From: Actinomycetes bacterium
GTDB lineage: Bacteria > Actinomycetota > Coriobacteriia > Coriobacteriales > JAEZXW01
DNA: 14,926 bases
Direction of reading: 5' to 3'
Assembly: GCA_023419515.1 (NCBI GenBank)
Contig: JAEZXW010000045.1
Coordinates: 1-14,926, forward strand
Positions 8,323-14,926 of the stretch are shown in pieces. The notes below the pieces were generated by a model that was given only the letters and a program-made list of their open reading frames with translations, was not told the origin of the DNA and searched no databases. The position numbers and the translations under genes were made by a program. Numbering within the stretch: the stretch's first letter is position 1; every line of letters starts with the position of its first letter.

Positions 8323-8398
8323 CTTGCACCTTCAAGATATGTTGACTTTGTGAGAGCAGGGCGTTTAAGCTCGAGTAAACACATTGGTTAGTCTGTCT

Positions 8399-8454
8399 AA
8401 CAGCTGAGCAGATTTGAAGTATTACCTGAATACTTCCTGCTCAGCTGTTTTCAT
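8399..8454 (+). terminator. Two-tier hairpin terminator after the flavoprotein gene
   Basis: A perfect 13-bp outer stem pairs 8399-8411 with 8437-8449. A one-sided ATTT bulge (8412-8415) leads to a perfect 8-bp inner stem, GAAGTATT (8416-8423) with 8429-8436, closed by a 5-nt loop. The T-run TTTT at 8448-8451 follows. Total paired length is 21 bp, much longer than a usual terminator stem. Confidence 0.88.
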
Positions 8455-8540
8455 TTAATCCAGAAATTAAAAATCTTAGCTTATAAAATTTTTGCTTCTT
8501 CAATTATTAAGACCGTTTACTTTTTCCAAAACTAAACAGA

Positions 8541-8571
8541 TTGATCAGCAAAGAAGTTTATAGGATAAAAT
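8541..8571 (+). promoter_or_regulatory. Candidate promoter of the MarR-family gene
   Basis: TTGATC (8541-8546) and GATAAA (8564-8569) are 17 bp apart. A slightly shifted TAAAAT (8566-8571) is an alternative -10. The implied leader is about 100 nt and includes the AGTCTT/AAGACT inverted repeat. Confidence 0.4.
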
Positions 8572-8677
8572 ATTTGAGCAGGATATGGATATTCAGCGAG
8601 TCTTGGGTACACATAGCCAAAATAAGACTTTTGATGACCAGTGAGACACCCAACGAACTCCTTGAAAGGGCTCAGCT

Positions 8678-9139
8678 ATGCCCCATAATCCCAGAAAGCG
8701 TCGCGAACTTATCATTTTGATCGACCGCCTTTCCCGATTTAATACTGGTCGTAAATCTCAAAATACTGATCTGACCTTTGGTGAAGCTCGCGTTTTGGCA
8801 TATATCAATATCACGATGGAAGAAAACAGTAAGTCTGTTATCGCGCTTTCTGATCTTGCCGAGCGCGCTCTTTTGGCTCCCAGCGCACTCTCTCAGATGA
8901 TTCGTTCGCTCGAGCGTCGCGGTTATGTCGTGCGCGACCCTGATCCTAAGGATCGTCGCGCAGTTTTGATTGCGCTGACGACCGAGGGCAAAGAAGCTGC
9001 CCTGCGTCTGCAGGCAAGCCTTGAAGAAAACTATAACAAGCTCTTTGACGTTGTGGATGAAAAGGATATTGACGAGCTCATTCGCTTACTTCACATCGTC
9101 ACAGATTACCAAGAAAAGCACCAGTTCTTGCAGTACTAG
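8678..9139 (+). CDS. MarR-family winged-helix transcriptional regulator
   Basis: At 153 residues this is the usual MarR length. The winged helix spans about residues 30-105. It includes the recognition-helix region APSALSQMIRSLERRGYV and the wing motif DPKDRRAVLIALTTEGK typical of the family. Flanking helices (1-30 and 110-150) should form the dimer interface. MarR proteins bind short palindromes as dimers and often respond to small phenolic or other toxic ligands, or to thiol oxidation. No cysteine is present, which argues against a redox-switch type. AAAGGG at 8665-8670 lies 7 nt before the ATG. The gene follows the flavoprotein in the same direction but behind a strong terminator, and it converges on the ABC transporter operon, so its target is not obvious. 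Autoregulation is possible. Confidence 0.92.
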   Translation: MPHNPRKRRELIILIDRLSRFNTGRKSQNTDLTFGEARVLAYINITMEENSKSVIALSDLAERALLAPSALSQMIRSLERRGYVVRDPDPKDRRAVLIALTTEGKEAALRLQASLEENYNKLFDVVDEKDIDELIRLLHIVTDYQEKHQFLQY

Positions 9140-9157
9140 TGTGCTTCTGGCGTGCTT

Positions 9158-9187
9158 GCACGTCGCGCACCATTGCGCCACACGTGC
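9158..9187. other. Composite hairpin between convergent genes
   Basis: GCACGT (9158-9163) pairs with ACGTGC (9182-9187). Inside it, GCGCA (9165-9169) pairs with TGCGC (9174-9178) across a 4-nt loop. It lies midway between the MarR stop and the permease stop. No T-run follows on either strand, so a bidirectional terminator role is only a guess. Confidence 0.3.
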
Positions 9188-9229
9188 TCGTCTCGCTCTT
9201 CGTACTGAGTGCACCGCCATATCTTGTTG

Positions 9230-12200
9230 TTACTCGTTTGCCTTGAGCGAGCTTGCCATGTCAATCTTGTTGAGCTTACCTGCCATGATGATGGCAACGC
9301 ATACTGCAAATACAAAGGTCAGCACTGCCGAAATTACAAAGCTTGATGGATCAATTGCGCGCAAGAACATCACATTATCGAGCTCGGTTGAGCGCATGAT
9401 ATAGGTACAGAGTGCCACTCCAAGCCCAAGCCCAACGACAACACCAAAGGTCGTGAGCACCATCGTCTCTCTAAAGATATAGGTGTAGACCTCAGATCGA
9501 TAAAAACCAAGTACTTTGATGGTGGCGATTTCTTTGGCACGCTCTTCGATGTTGATGTTAGTGAGGTTGTACAAGACGATGAACGCAAGCATCGCCGAGA
9601 CCGAGATGATCAGCACCACCACGCCGCGCAGGTTCTTTGTCAAGTCAACGTAGTGAGCTGAGATTTCTTCGGGTAGCACCACACTGCTAATCGTGCTCGT
9701 CGCGTTGCGCAGAGCAAGCGATGCTGCTTTGCGCGTTTCAAGATCTCCACCGTAATGCACCCAGGCACTGTTAAAGCGAACAGGCTCGTGAAAGAGGTTT
9801 TCGTAGGTTTTCTCGGTCATAAATACCGAATGCAGGGCATACGCCTCAACCACGTGCGACACCTTGATAGGCATACCAATATCCGCAGCATCACGGGCAA
9901 GATAGAGCGTGTCACCTGGCTTGACCTGTAGAATCTCTGCGAGACGCTGGGTAATGATAAGGCTGCCTTCTTCGGGGACAATCGTCTTTTTGGTGTTCAC
10001 ATCAGTTAGCTGATAAAACTCATTGATATCCTGATCTTTGGGCAACACCTGAATATTGGCATCGCGCACGAGACCATCGTTGTTAGCCTGGGAGCCCGAT
10101 GTAAGCGAGGATACCGATAAGCTTTCGGTTTCGGCCACCTCGCCAACTGCGGCGGTCTTGTCACCAACTAAAATGCTATCTGAGCGCCCTTCTCTGAGCA
10201 TTGCCTGTGCCGAGCCACCGGTTTTCTCGACCTGAGTTCGCACACCGTAGGGAATGCCTTCGATGGTAGCATCGGGGTTTTGCACGAGTACGTTTTCGAT
10301 AAGAACAAAGCTCCAGCTTCCTGCAGGATGCGCCTGGTTAATCGCGTTGCCGACAACCGAGATCTCCTTGCCTAAAGCCGCCTGCTCATCAACCTTAGGG
10401 TCAAAGACCACTGTCATGTCGTAGCTTTGAATCTGGTAGTACTGGCGCTCGATAAACCCATCGAGCTTGTCTTGAATGCCAAAGCCCGTGAGCATAAGTG
10501 CGGTGCAGCCTGCGATGCCGATGACGGTCATGATGAGACGTGGTTTATACCGAAAGATGTTTCTGAGCGTCACTTTTCTAAAGAAGTTCATGCGGCGCCA
10601 GATAGGTCCGAGCCGTTCAAGTAGGATGCGTTTACCTGGGAGCGGAGCGCGCGGCAGCATGAGTGAGGCGGCGCTTTCGCGCAGAGTGAGCCGGGCGGTG
10701 AGCCACGTGACGATGAGCGAAAGTCCAACACAAAGGCCAAATGCGAGCAAACAATCCCAGATCTGGAGACTCAAGACAAATGAAAGCTTGCCATAGATCG
10801 ACCGATAAGAATTCCAGATCGAAAGCGGCAGGATGAGACTCATGATGGCAATGCCGATGGTGCTACCGATTGAGCTGGCAAGCCCAGAGAACAAGAGGTA
10901 CTTCTTGGCGATTTGCCCGCGACTATAACCGAGTGCCTTGAGGGTACCAATCTCGATGCGATCTGCCCCGACCATGCGTGTCATGGTGGTGAGCACAACG
11001 AGCGCGGCGACTAAGAAGAAAAAGATGGGAAAGATGCTCGTAATCGCGTTGATGCGCTCGGCATTGGCTTTGTAGGTGCTGTAGCTTGGCATGGCGTTTC
11101 GGTCGAGTACGTACCAGAGCGGCTGCTTAAGTTCGGCCTTTTTGTCTTTGGCCTGCTGCATCTTGATCTTAGCGTCGCTGAGTTTTGCTTCACCCTCAAC
11201 CTCCGCCTGATCAAGATCTGCCTGTCCCTGGTCGAGCTTGGTGCGGCTCTCAGCGAGTCGTTGCTGGGCGACCCTCAGTTCAGCCATAGCGCGGTCACTG
11301 CGATCAACCGAGGCTGCAAACTCATCCTGACCAGCGTGGTATTGATCCCAGCCAGCATCAAGCTCGGTGCGCTTTTGAGCAAGGGTGTCTCGCGCGGCGT
11401 TCAGCTTAGCCCATTGGGCGTCGATCTCGCTTTGAGCAGCCTTGAGTTTGGGTGCCTGCTGATTGTATTGCGCCTGATAAGCAGCGTTACCTTGATCATA
11501 TTGTGCCTGCGCTGCCTGAAGTTCAGCGCTCGCGGCGTCATATCGCATATCGAGTTCGTTTTTTTGAGCGGTGAGCTTTGTCTTGGTGGCGACAAGTTCA
11601 TCTCGCTTGGCCTCGAGATTCTTGATTTGCTCGGCGTTCGATTCATCAGGATCGGACTTCAGCGCGGCGATCTCAGTTTCTATTTGAGTGATTTGCTGAT
11701 CGATCCCTGTCATTTGGTGCGCAAGATCATCTCGTTTACGTCCAAGCTCATTAACGTCTGTTTTGGCTTGATCAAGCTTTGCCTTGATTCCATCAAGCTC
11801 ACGTTTTGCCCGATTGAGCTTTTTCCAGCCCTCATCGACTTGAGCCTGCGCAGCGTTGAGCTTGGGGGTTGCCGCCTGCGCTTGACTTTCATAGCTAGCT
11901 TTGCCCTGGGCGTAAGCAGCTTCGCCATCATCGAGGTGTTGGCGCGATTGGTTAAGTATCACTTGAGCTGCCTTGATCTCAGCCTGGCCATCGCGAAGGG
12001 CAGCAAGTCCTTGGTTGTATTGGCTCAAACCTGCTTGATACTCATTCTCGCCAGCGGCAAGCCTGGCGCGGGCATCGGCAAGTGATTCATCGAGAGTCGT
12101 CTTGCCTTCATCATAAGCGGCCTGAGCGGTTGCGAGCGCTTCATCAATCTGGTCGGTAATTTCGGCTGCTCGCAATGAGGCGCGTTTTTGGCCGAGAATT

Positions 12201-12955
12201 TTTAAGGGCTGCTTAAACGGCTCGACTGTATCGACATAAGCCTGTGTGAGTGAGATCTGCTGCTTGGCACCTGCAACTGTGACCATCGCGTCGGTAAAAA
12301 CATCATGATGGACAAATGCGCTTGCGTTGATGATGCCAAAGTTCGTGAGTGTCATGCCCGAAAGCGGGGAGACGCCCAGTGCCAGACTCACGTGATCGGG
12401 GGTATCGATAAAACCAACGATAGTAAAGGTGTTTTGCGAGAGCACATCACCCGTATCGGCCGATCCAACTACGCGCTCGATCTTAAGGGCATCGCCGAGC
12501 TTGAGATCTTGGCCCGCCACGGGATTGAGTGCGATCTCGTGATCGTTCTGGGGCAGCCTGCCTTCGAGCACCTCGATCTGATTGATGTAGTTGTTGTTAT
12601 GAGGGCTCATATCAAGTGCACCGAGATCAATACCGGTGAGGCTGATCTGGTATGACCCAGTGTCATGCGAGGCAGAGACCTCGGCTGAGATCACACCTTG
12701 TGCGCCCGTGACATCTGGCGCGCTTTTGATGGCGTCGATGTCTGCTGCGGTGAGGCCGAGCGATGAGGTGATGCGAAGGTCAGCAAGGTTGCCTTGGTCA
12801 AAATGTTGGTCAGCGGTCTCGTACATGTCGGGCACAAACATTCTGAGCCCCGAAAACACACCAGCACCTAGGGCAACGATCGCCACAATCGCTAAGAAGC
12901 GCGCAAGATGCCCTTTGAACGATCGCAAGATGTGGGTGCGATAGACGTGTGCCAT
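9230..12955 (-). CDS. Large fused FtsX-type ABC transporter permease with long extracytoplasmic coiled coil
   Basis: This encodes 1,241 residues with two FtsX/MacB-like modules in one chain. A first helix lies at about 20-40. An extracytoplasmic MacB-like part follows, then a Gln/Ala-rich coiled coil at about 263-607. Three helices occupy 640-752 and contain IEIGTLKALGYSRGQI, the cytoplasmic coupling segment typical of FtsX domains. The second module has a helix at about 805-827, a second extracytoplasmic domain, and three C-terminal helices at about 1108-1131, 1164-1188 and 1204-1228, with a second coupling segment KEIATIKVLGFYRSEV. This type VII ABC architecture uses ATP to move extracytoplasmic domains rather than to carry substrate through a channel. 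The ATG at 12955 begins 2 nt after the ATPase stop codon, so translation is probably coupled; a GTG at 12964 is the alternative start. The coiled coil has heptad runs of the L/YxxG type and an internal duplication. Substrate unknown. Confidence 0.9.
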   Translation of the reverse strand: MAHVYRTHILRSFKGHLARFLAIVAIVALGAGVFSGLRMFVPDMYETADQHFDQGNLADLRITSSLGLTAADIDAIKSAPDVTGAQGVISAEVSASHDTGSYQISLTGIDLGALDMSPHNNNYINQIEVLEGRLPQNDHEIALNPVAGQDLKLGDALKIERVVGSADTGDVLSQNTFTIVGFIDTPDHVSLALGVSPLSGMTLTNFGIINASAFVHHDVFTDAMVTVAGAKQQISLTQAYVDTVEPFKQPLKILGQKRASLRAAEITDQIDEALATAQAAYDEGKTTLDESLADARARLAAGENEYQAGLSQYNQGLAALRDGQAEIKAAQVILNQSRQHLDDGEAAYAQGKASYESQAQAATPKLNAAQAQVDEGWKKLNRAKRELDGIKAKLDQAKTDVNELGRKRDDLAHQMTGIDQQITQIETEIAALKSDPDESNAEQIKNLEAKRDELVATKTKLTAQKNELDMRYDAASAELQAAQAQYDQGNAAYQAQYNQQAPKLKAAQSEIDAQWAKLNAARDTLAQKRTELDAGWDQYHAGQDEFAASVDRSDRAMAELRVAQQRLAESRTKLDQGQADLDQAEVEGEAKLSDAKIKMQQAKDKKAELKQPLWYVLDRNAMPSYSTYKANAERINAITSIFPIFFFLVAALVVLTTMTRMVGADRIEIGTLKALGYSRGQIAKKYLLFSGLASSIGSTIGIAIMSLILPLSIWNSYRSIYGKLSFVLSLQIWDCLLAFGLCVGLSLIVTWLTARLTLRESAASLMLPRAPLPGKRILLERLGPIWRRMNFFRKVTLRNIFRYKPRLIMTVIGIAGCTALMLTGFGIQDKLDGFIERQYYQIQSYDMTVVFDPKVDEQAALGKEISVVGNAINQAHPAGSWSFVLIENVLVQNPDATIEGIPYGVRTQVEKTGGSAQAMLREGRSDSILVGDKTAAVGEVAETESLSVSSLTSGSQANNDGLVRDANIQVLPKDQDINEFYQLTDVNTKKTIVPEEGSLIITQRLAEILQVKPGDTLYLARDAADIGMPIKVSHVVEAYALHSVFMTEKTYENLFHEPVRFNSAWVHYGGDLETRKAASLALRNATSTISSVVLPEEISAHYVDLTKNLRGVVVLIISVSAMLAFIVLYNLTNINIEERAKEIATIKVLGFYRSEVYTYIFRETMVLTTFGVVVGLGLGVALCTYIMRSTELDNVMFLRAIDPSSFVISAVLTFVFAVCVAIIMAGKLNKIDMASSLKANE
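11357..11920 (-). repeat. Diverged internal duplication in the permease coiled coil
   Basis: Residues 346-395 (bases 11920-11771) and 484-533 (11506-11357) align without gaps at 22 of 50 identities by hand count. Shared landmarks are YxQG, PKLxAAQ, a D-x-x-W pair and KLNxA. The copies are offset by exactly 414 bp, or 138 residues. Simple coiled-coil composition alone would not preserve the Pro and Trp positions. Confidence 0.7.
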
Positions 12956-12957
12956 GG

Positions 12958-13659
12958 TTACCACTCAATTTTATCGGCAGTGAGCGGAAAATCGTTCGTG
13001 TAGCTTTCGGTCACGCGGCCTGAGTTGATGTGAATGACGCGGTCTGCCATCGGGATAAACGATGGGTTGTGCGTGATGACGATGACGGTTTTCTTGAGAT
13101 CACGGCAGGTCGTTTGCAAGAGATCGAGGATGTGCTTGCCAGTTTTGTAGTCGAGAGCACCGGTGGGCTCATCGGCCAAGAGCATTGTGGGGTTTTTGGC
13201 GATCGCACGCGCGATAGCGACTCGTTGCTGTTCGCCACCAGAAAGCTGCGACGGAAAATTATTTACGCGATGTGAAAGCTCAACGCGGTTAAGCATCTCG
13301 ATCGGATCGAGTGGATCTTTACAGATCACGCTTGCCAGCTCGACATTTTCGAGTGCCGTGAGATTTTGCACGAGGTTATAAAACTGAAACACAAACCCGA
13401 TGTGATCACGGCGATATTGGGTCAGCTGCTGGTGATTGTAGCAGGCGATATCGTGACCAGCGACGATGAGTGAGCCGCTCGTTGCTGCCTCCATACCGCC
13501 GAGCATGTTTAATACCGTGGTTTTTCCGGCACCCGAAGGACCGACGATGATGACAAATTCACCTTCGTCGATTGCAAAGCTGACACCATCTGCGGCATTA
13601 ATTTTTGTCTCACCCATCTGGTAAGTTTTGATGACGTTGTTAAATTCGATAAAAGCCAT
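12958..13659 (-). CDS. ABC transporter ATP-binding protein (MacB/LolD-like)
   Basis: This 233-residue ATPase has every nucleotide-binding motif: Walker A GPSGAGKT (40-47), Q-loop Gln92 (FVFQFYNL), signature LSGGEQ (139-144), Walker B ending in Asp163-Glu164 (LLADEPTGALD) and H-loop His197 (VIVITHN). Length and sequence match the ATPases that pair with FtsX-type permeases. It is the partner of the permease encoded immediately downstream, with a 2-nt gap. The start at 13659 gives the family-typical N-terminus MAFIEFNNV but has only a weak GGCGG ribosome binding site. An in-frame ATG at 13695, with AAGG 11 nt upstream, would add 12 residues. The frame stays open to 13824, but those extra residues look non-native. 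Confidence 0.93.
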   Translation of the reverse strand: MAFIEFNNVIKTYQMGETKINAADGVSFAIDEGEFVIIVGPSGAGKTTVLNMLGGMEAATSGSLIVAGHDIACYNHQQLTQYRRDHIGFVFQFYNLVQNLTALENVELASVICKDPLDPIEMLNRVELSHRVNNFPSQLSGGEQQRVAIARAIAKNPTMLLADEPTGALDYKTGKHILDLLQTTCRDLKKTVIVITHNPSFIPMADRVIHINSGRVTESYTNDFPLTADKIEW

Positions 13660-13734
13660 GGCGCCGCCGTATTTCGTGTTGAGTTTCCCCTTCATACAGC
13701 ATACAACCTTTTTATCAAAGTGCGCGACTTGGGT

Positions 13735-13740
13735 ACTATA
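13735..13740 (-). promoter_or_regulatory. -10-like hexamer for the ABC transporter operon
   Basis: TATAGT on the minus strand (13740-13735) is a good -10 match. The implied start near 13728 gives a leader of about 70 nt to the ATG at 13659. No recognisable -35 element sits 16-18 bp upstream, so an extra factor may be needed. Confidence 0.35.
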
Positions 13741-13848
13741 AGAAGCAAGAGTTATTTGCGAGTATTTGCTTGCCACGCTAGCAGCGCTGGCTTGTCGTAC
13801 GAGAGACATCTGTTTGGCGCGCACATATTTACTCGTTTTACAATTGTC

Positions 13849-13853
13849 AGGAG
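13849..13853 (+). promoter_or_regulatory. Ribosome binding site deciding the first PH-domain gene start
   Basis: AGGAG ends 6 nt before the ATG at 13860. It directly abuts an in-frame ATG at 13854, leaving no spacer, so 13860 is preferred. TACAAT at 13839-13844 looks like a -10 element but would start the RNA inside this ribosome binding site, so the true promoter is unresolved. Confidence 0.7.
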
Positions 13854-13859
13854 ATGTTT

Positions 13860-14351
13860 ATGAGGCAAGAGCCCCTGCACCGACTCGACCCAAAGATTCA
13901 AAAGGTTTGGTTGATTCACGGTGTGATTGAGATGCTAATCGCTCTCGTCATTACCCTGGTCGTGGTGGGAGGTGTCTTTATCGCAAACGTACCTCTTGCG
14001 ACGGTCGTGCTTGTCGCAAGCATCGGTCTTGGCATCACCGTTGTAGTTGCGCTCATCTCGATGCTTATTACTCCTAAGCTGCTCTATAGTATCTGGCGCT
14101 ATGAGGTGACCGATACCGAGCTCTACATTCAACACGGGCTCATCATCAAAAAACGCTCGCTTGTTCCGCTTGTGCGTGTTCAGGATGTTCAGACCAGCCA
14201 AGGCCCAATCATGAGGAGCTACGGGTTGTCTGAGATTAATGTGAGTACCGCTGGCGAAGGCCATACGATTCCAGGCTTGACGCAAGAAGAGGCAGAGACC
14301 CTGCGCGATAAGATCTCTGTCTTGGCTCGCATTGCCCAAGAGGATGTGTAA
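13860..14351 (+). CDS. bPH_2-domain membrane protein (YdbS-like)
   Basis: This encodes 163 residues. Two hydrophobic helices (about 19-42 and 45-70) are followed by a bacterial PH (bPH_2, formerly DUF304) domain at about 78-150. It begins with the family-typical WRYEVTDTELYIQHGLIIKK and continues with VPLVRVQDVQTSQGPIMRSYG, in which VQ(D/T)V and the YGL turn are conserved. The domain is predicted to face the cytoplasm next to the membrane. The next gene starts 1 nt after this stop codon and encodes a larger protein of the same family, as in the ydbS-ydbT pair of Bacillus, where the pair belongs to an envelope-stress regulon linked to antimicrobial peptide resistance. The biochemical function is not established. 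The gene diverges from the ABC transporter operon. Confidence 0.85.
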   Translation: MRQEPLHRLDPKIQKVWLIHGVIEMLIALVITLVVVGGVFIANVPLATVVLVASIGLGITVVVALISMLITPKLLYSIWRYEVTDTELYIQHGLIIKKRSLVPLVRVQDVQTSQGPIMRSYGLSEINVSTAGEGHTIPGLTQEEAETLRDKISVLARIAQEDV

Positions 14352-14352
14352 G

Positions 14353-14926
14353 ATGGCTCTCCAGATTATCGATAAGGGCGAGTCTATCACCCCTGATAAA
14401 ACCATTGCTCCTGGCGCGCACCGCATGCATGTCATGTGGCTCATCATCTCAGTAAGTCGCTATCTGGGAGCCATTGCGGTCTTGTTTGTTGCGATTCCGC
14501 TTGTTGGCGGGCAGGGCGTCGGTGCGTTTCTCGACAACATCAAGAACCTCAATTATCAGGCGCTCGGGTTTAACTCGCTCAATGCCACGATAGTCATCCT
14601 GCTGCTTGAGATCGCCATTTTTATCGGGCTGTTGGTGTATCTCGTTGTAAGCTACCGCTTTGAAACCTGGGAGTTGACCCAGGAGGGCATCATCCATCGC
14701 CAGGGCGTGCTCAACAAGAAGGTGCATCAACTTTCATATCACCGCGTGCAGACCATCAACAGTGAAGAAAGTCTGCTCTACCGCGTTTTTGGCCTGCACA
14801 AACTCAGTATTGAGACCGCATCGCGTGATGGTGAGTCGATCGAGATTCAAGGTGTGACGCAGGCTCAGGTAGAGGCAATCAAGCGCACAATCAACCTCGG
14901 TAAGCAGGGGCTGCTCGACGATAACA
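14353..14926 (+). CDS. bPH_2-domain membrane protein (YdbT-like), truncated by the window end
   Basis: The ATG lies 1 nt after the upstream stop codon, with AGAGG about 9 nt before it, which indicates a coupled operon. The 191 visible codons encode a soluble start, two membrane helices (about 28-52 and 76-101), and a bPH_2 domain with YRFETWELTQEGIIHRQGVL and HQLSYHRVQTINSEES followed by a YRVFGL turn. YdbT-type proteins usually carry two or three such PH units with further helices, so the missing part should contain at least one more. Confidence 0.85.
   Translation, partial: MALQIIDKGESITPDKTIAPGAHRMHVMWLIISVSRYLGAIAVLFVAIPLVGGQGVGAFLDNIKNLNYQALGFNSLNATIVILLLEIAIFIGLLVYLVVSYRFETWELTQEGIIHRQGVLNKKVHQLSYHRVQTINSEESLLYRVFGLHKLSIETASRDGESIEIQGVTQAQVEAIKRTINLGKQGLLDDN

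Larger units (their letters stand above)
8323..8677 (+). other. 355-bp AT-rich intergenic region before the MarR gene
   Basis: This gap holds the flavoprotein terminator in its first third. The rest is a markedly AT-rich tract (about 8450-8640) with a candidate promoter and a small inverted repeat (AGTCTT at 8599-8604, AAGACT at 8624-8629). No convincing small gene or structured RNA was recognised. Confidence 0.6.

Noticed and set aside
9140..9229. Bidirectional intrinsic terminator between the MarR and permease genes
   Set aside because: A hairpin exists, but neither strand has a T-run after it, so it is listed only as a hairpin of unknown role.
11261..12085. A 274-codon plus-strand frame rich in Leu and Ser
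   Set aside because: It is the complement of the permease coiled-coil region. The periodic Leu/Ser pattern is the reverse of repeated Gln/Ala/Lys codons, and no ribosome binding site or domain supports it.
13772..13791. Imperfect hairpin (GCCACGCT with AGCGCTGGC) in the divergent region, considered as an operator
   Set aside because: It has only eight pairs with a bulge and a 3-nt loop. It overlaps no recognisable promoter element, so chance is the simpler explanation.
13660..13824. N-terminal extension of the ATPase to an upstream ATG at 13824
   Set aside because: The added 55 residues have no similarity to ABC ATPases, cross the probable promoter TATAGT, and lack a ribosome binding site.

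Overview
The window reads like the genome of a Gram-positive anaerobe of the Coriobacteriia, possibly Eggerthellales. GC content is moderate and GGAGG-type ribosome binding sites lie about 5 nt from their start codons. Three gene types point the same way: a Tat-exported lipoprotein flavin reductase of the fumarate-reductase fold, a six-helix membrane segment resembling the sensor half of the LuxR-type membrane regulators common in that class, and a very large wall-anchored subtilase. This placement is an inference from protein types. No rRNA, tRNA, CRISPR array, transposase or phage gene was seen.

Left part (1-6484). The truncated membrane-protein gene (minus strand) and a 1,815-residue surface protease gene (plus strand) diverge from a 238-bp intergenic region. 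The protease carries a signal peptide, an I9-like propeptide, an S8 catalytic domain with all four key residues, a jelly-roll domain, a carboxypeptidase-regulatory-like fold, BspA-type leucine-rich repeats, a Pro/Glu stalk and an unusual IPRTAD sorting signal. A clear intrinsic terminator follows it.

Middle part (6485-9139). A single-gene unit encodes the Tat/lipoprotein flavoprotein. It ends at an unusually long two-tier hairpin terminator. After a 355-bp AT-rich spacer comes a MarR-family regulator. The regulator converges on the next operon.

Right part (9230-14926). A two-gene ABC transporter operon runs on the minus strand: a MacB/LolD-like ATPase and a 1,241-residue fused double FtsX permease with a roughly 345-residue extracytoplasmic coiled coil. 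It diverges from a pair of bPH_2-domain membrane proteins (YdbS/YdbT-like), the second of which runs off the window. The layout suggests an envelope-protection or export module, but its substrate cannot be read from the sequence.

The items most worth a second look are the non-canonical sorting signal on the protease-LRR fusion, the flavoprotein of unknown substrate with a divergent C-terminal active-site segment, the internally duplicated coiled-coil permease, and its pairing with the PH-domain genes. Nothing here is demonstrably a wholly new system.
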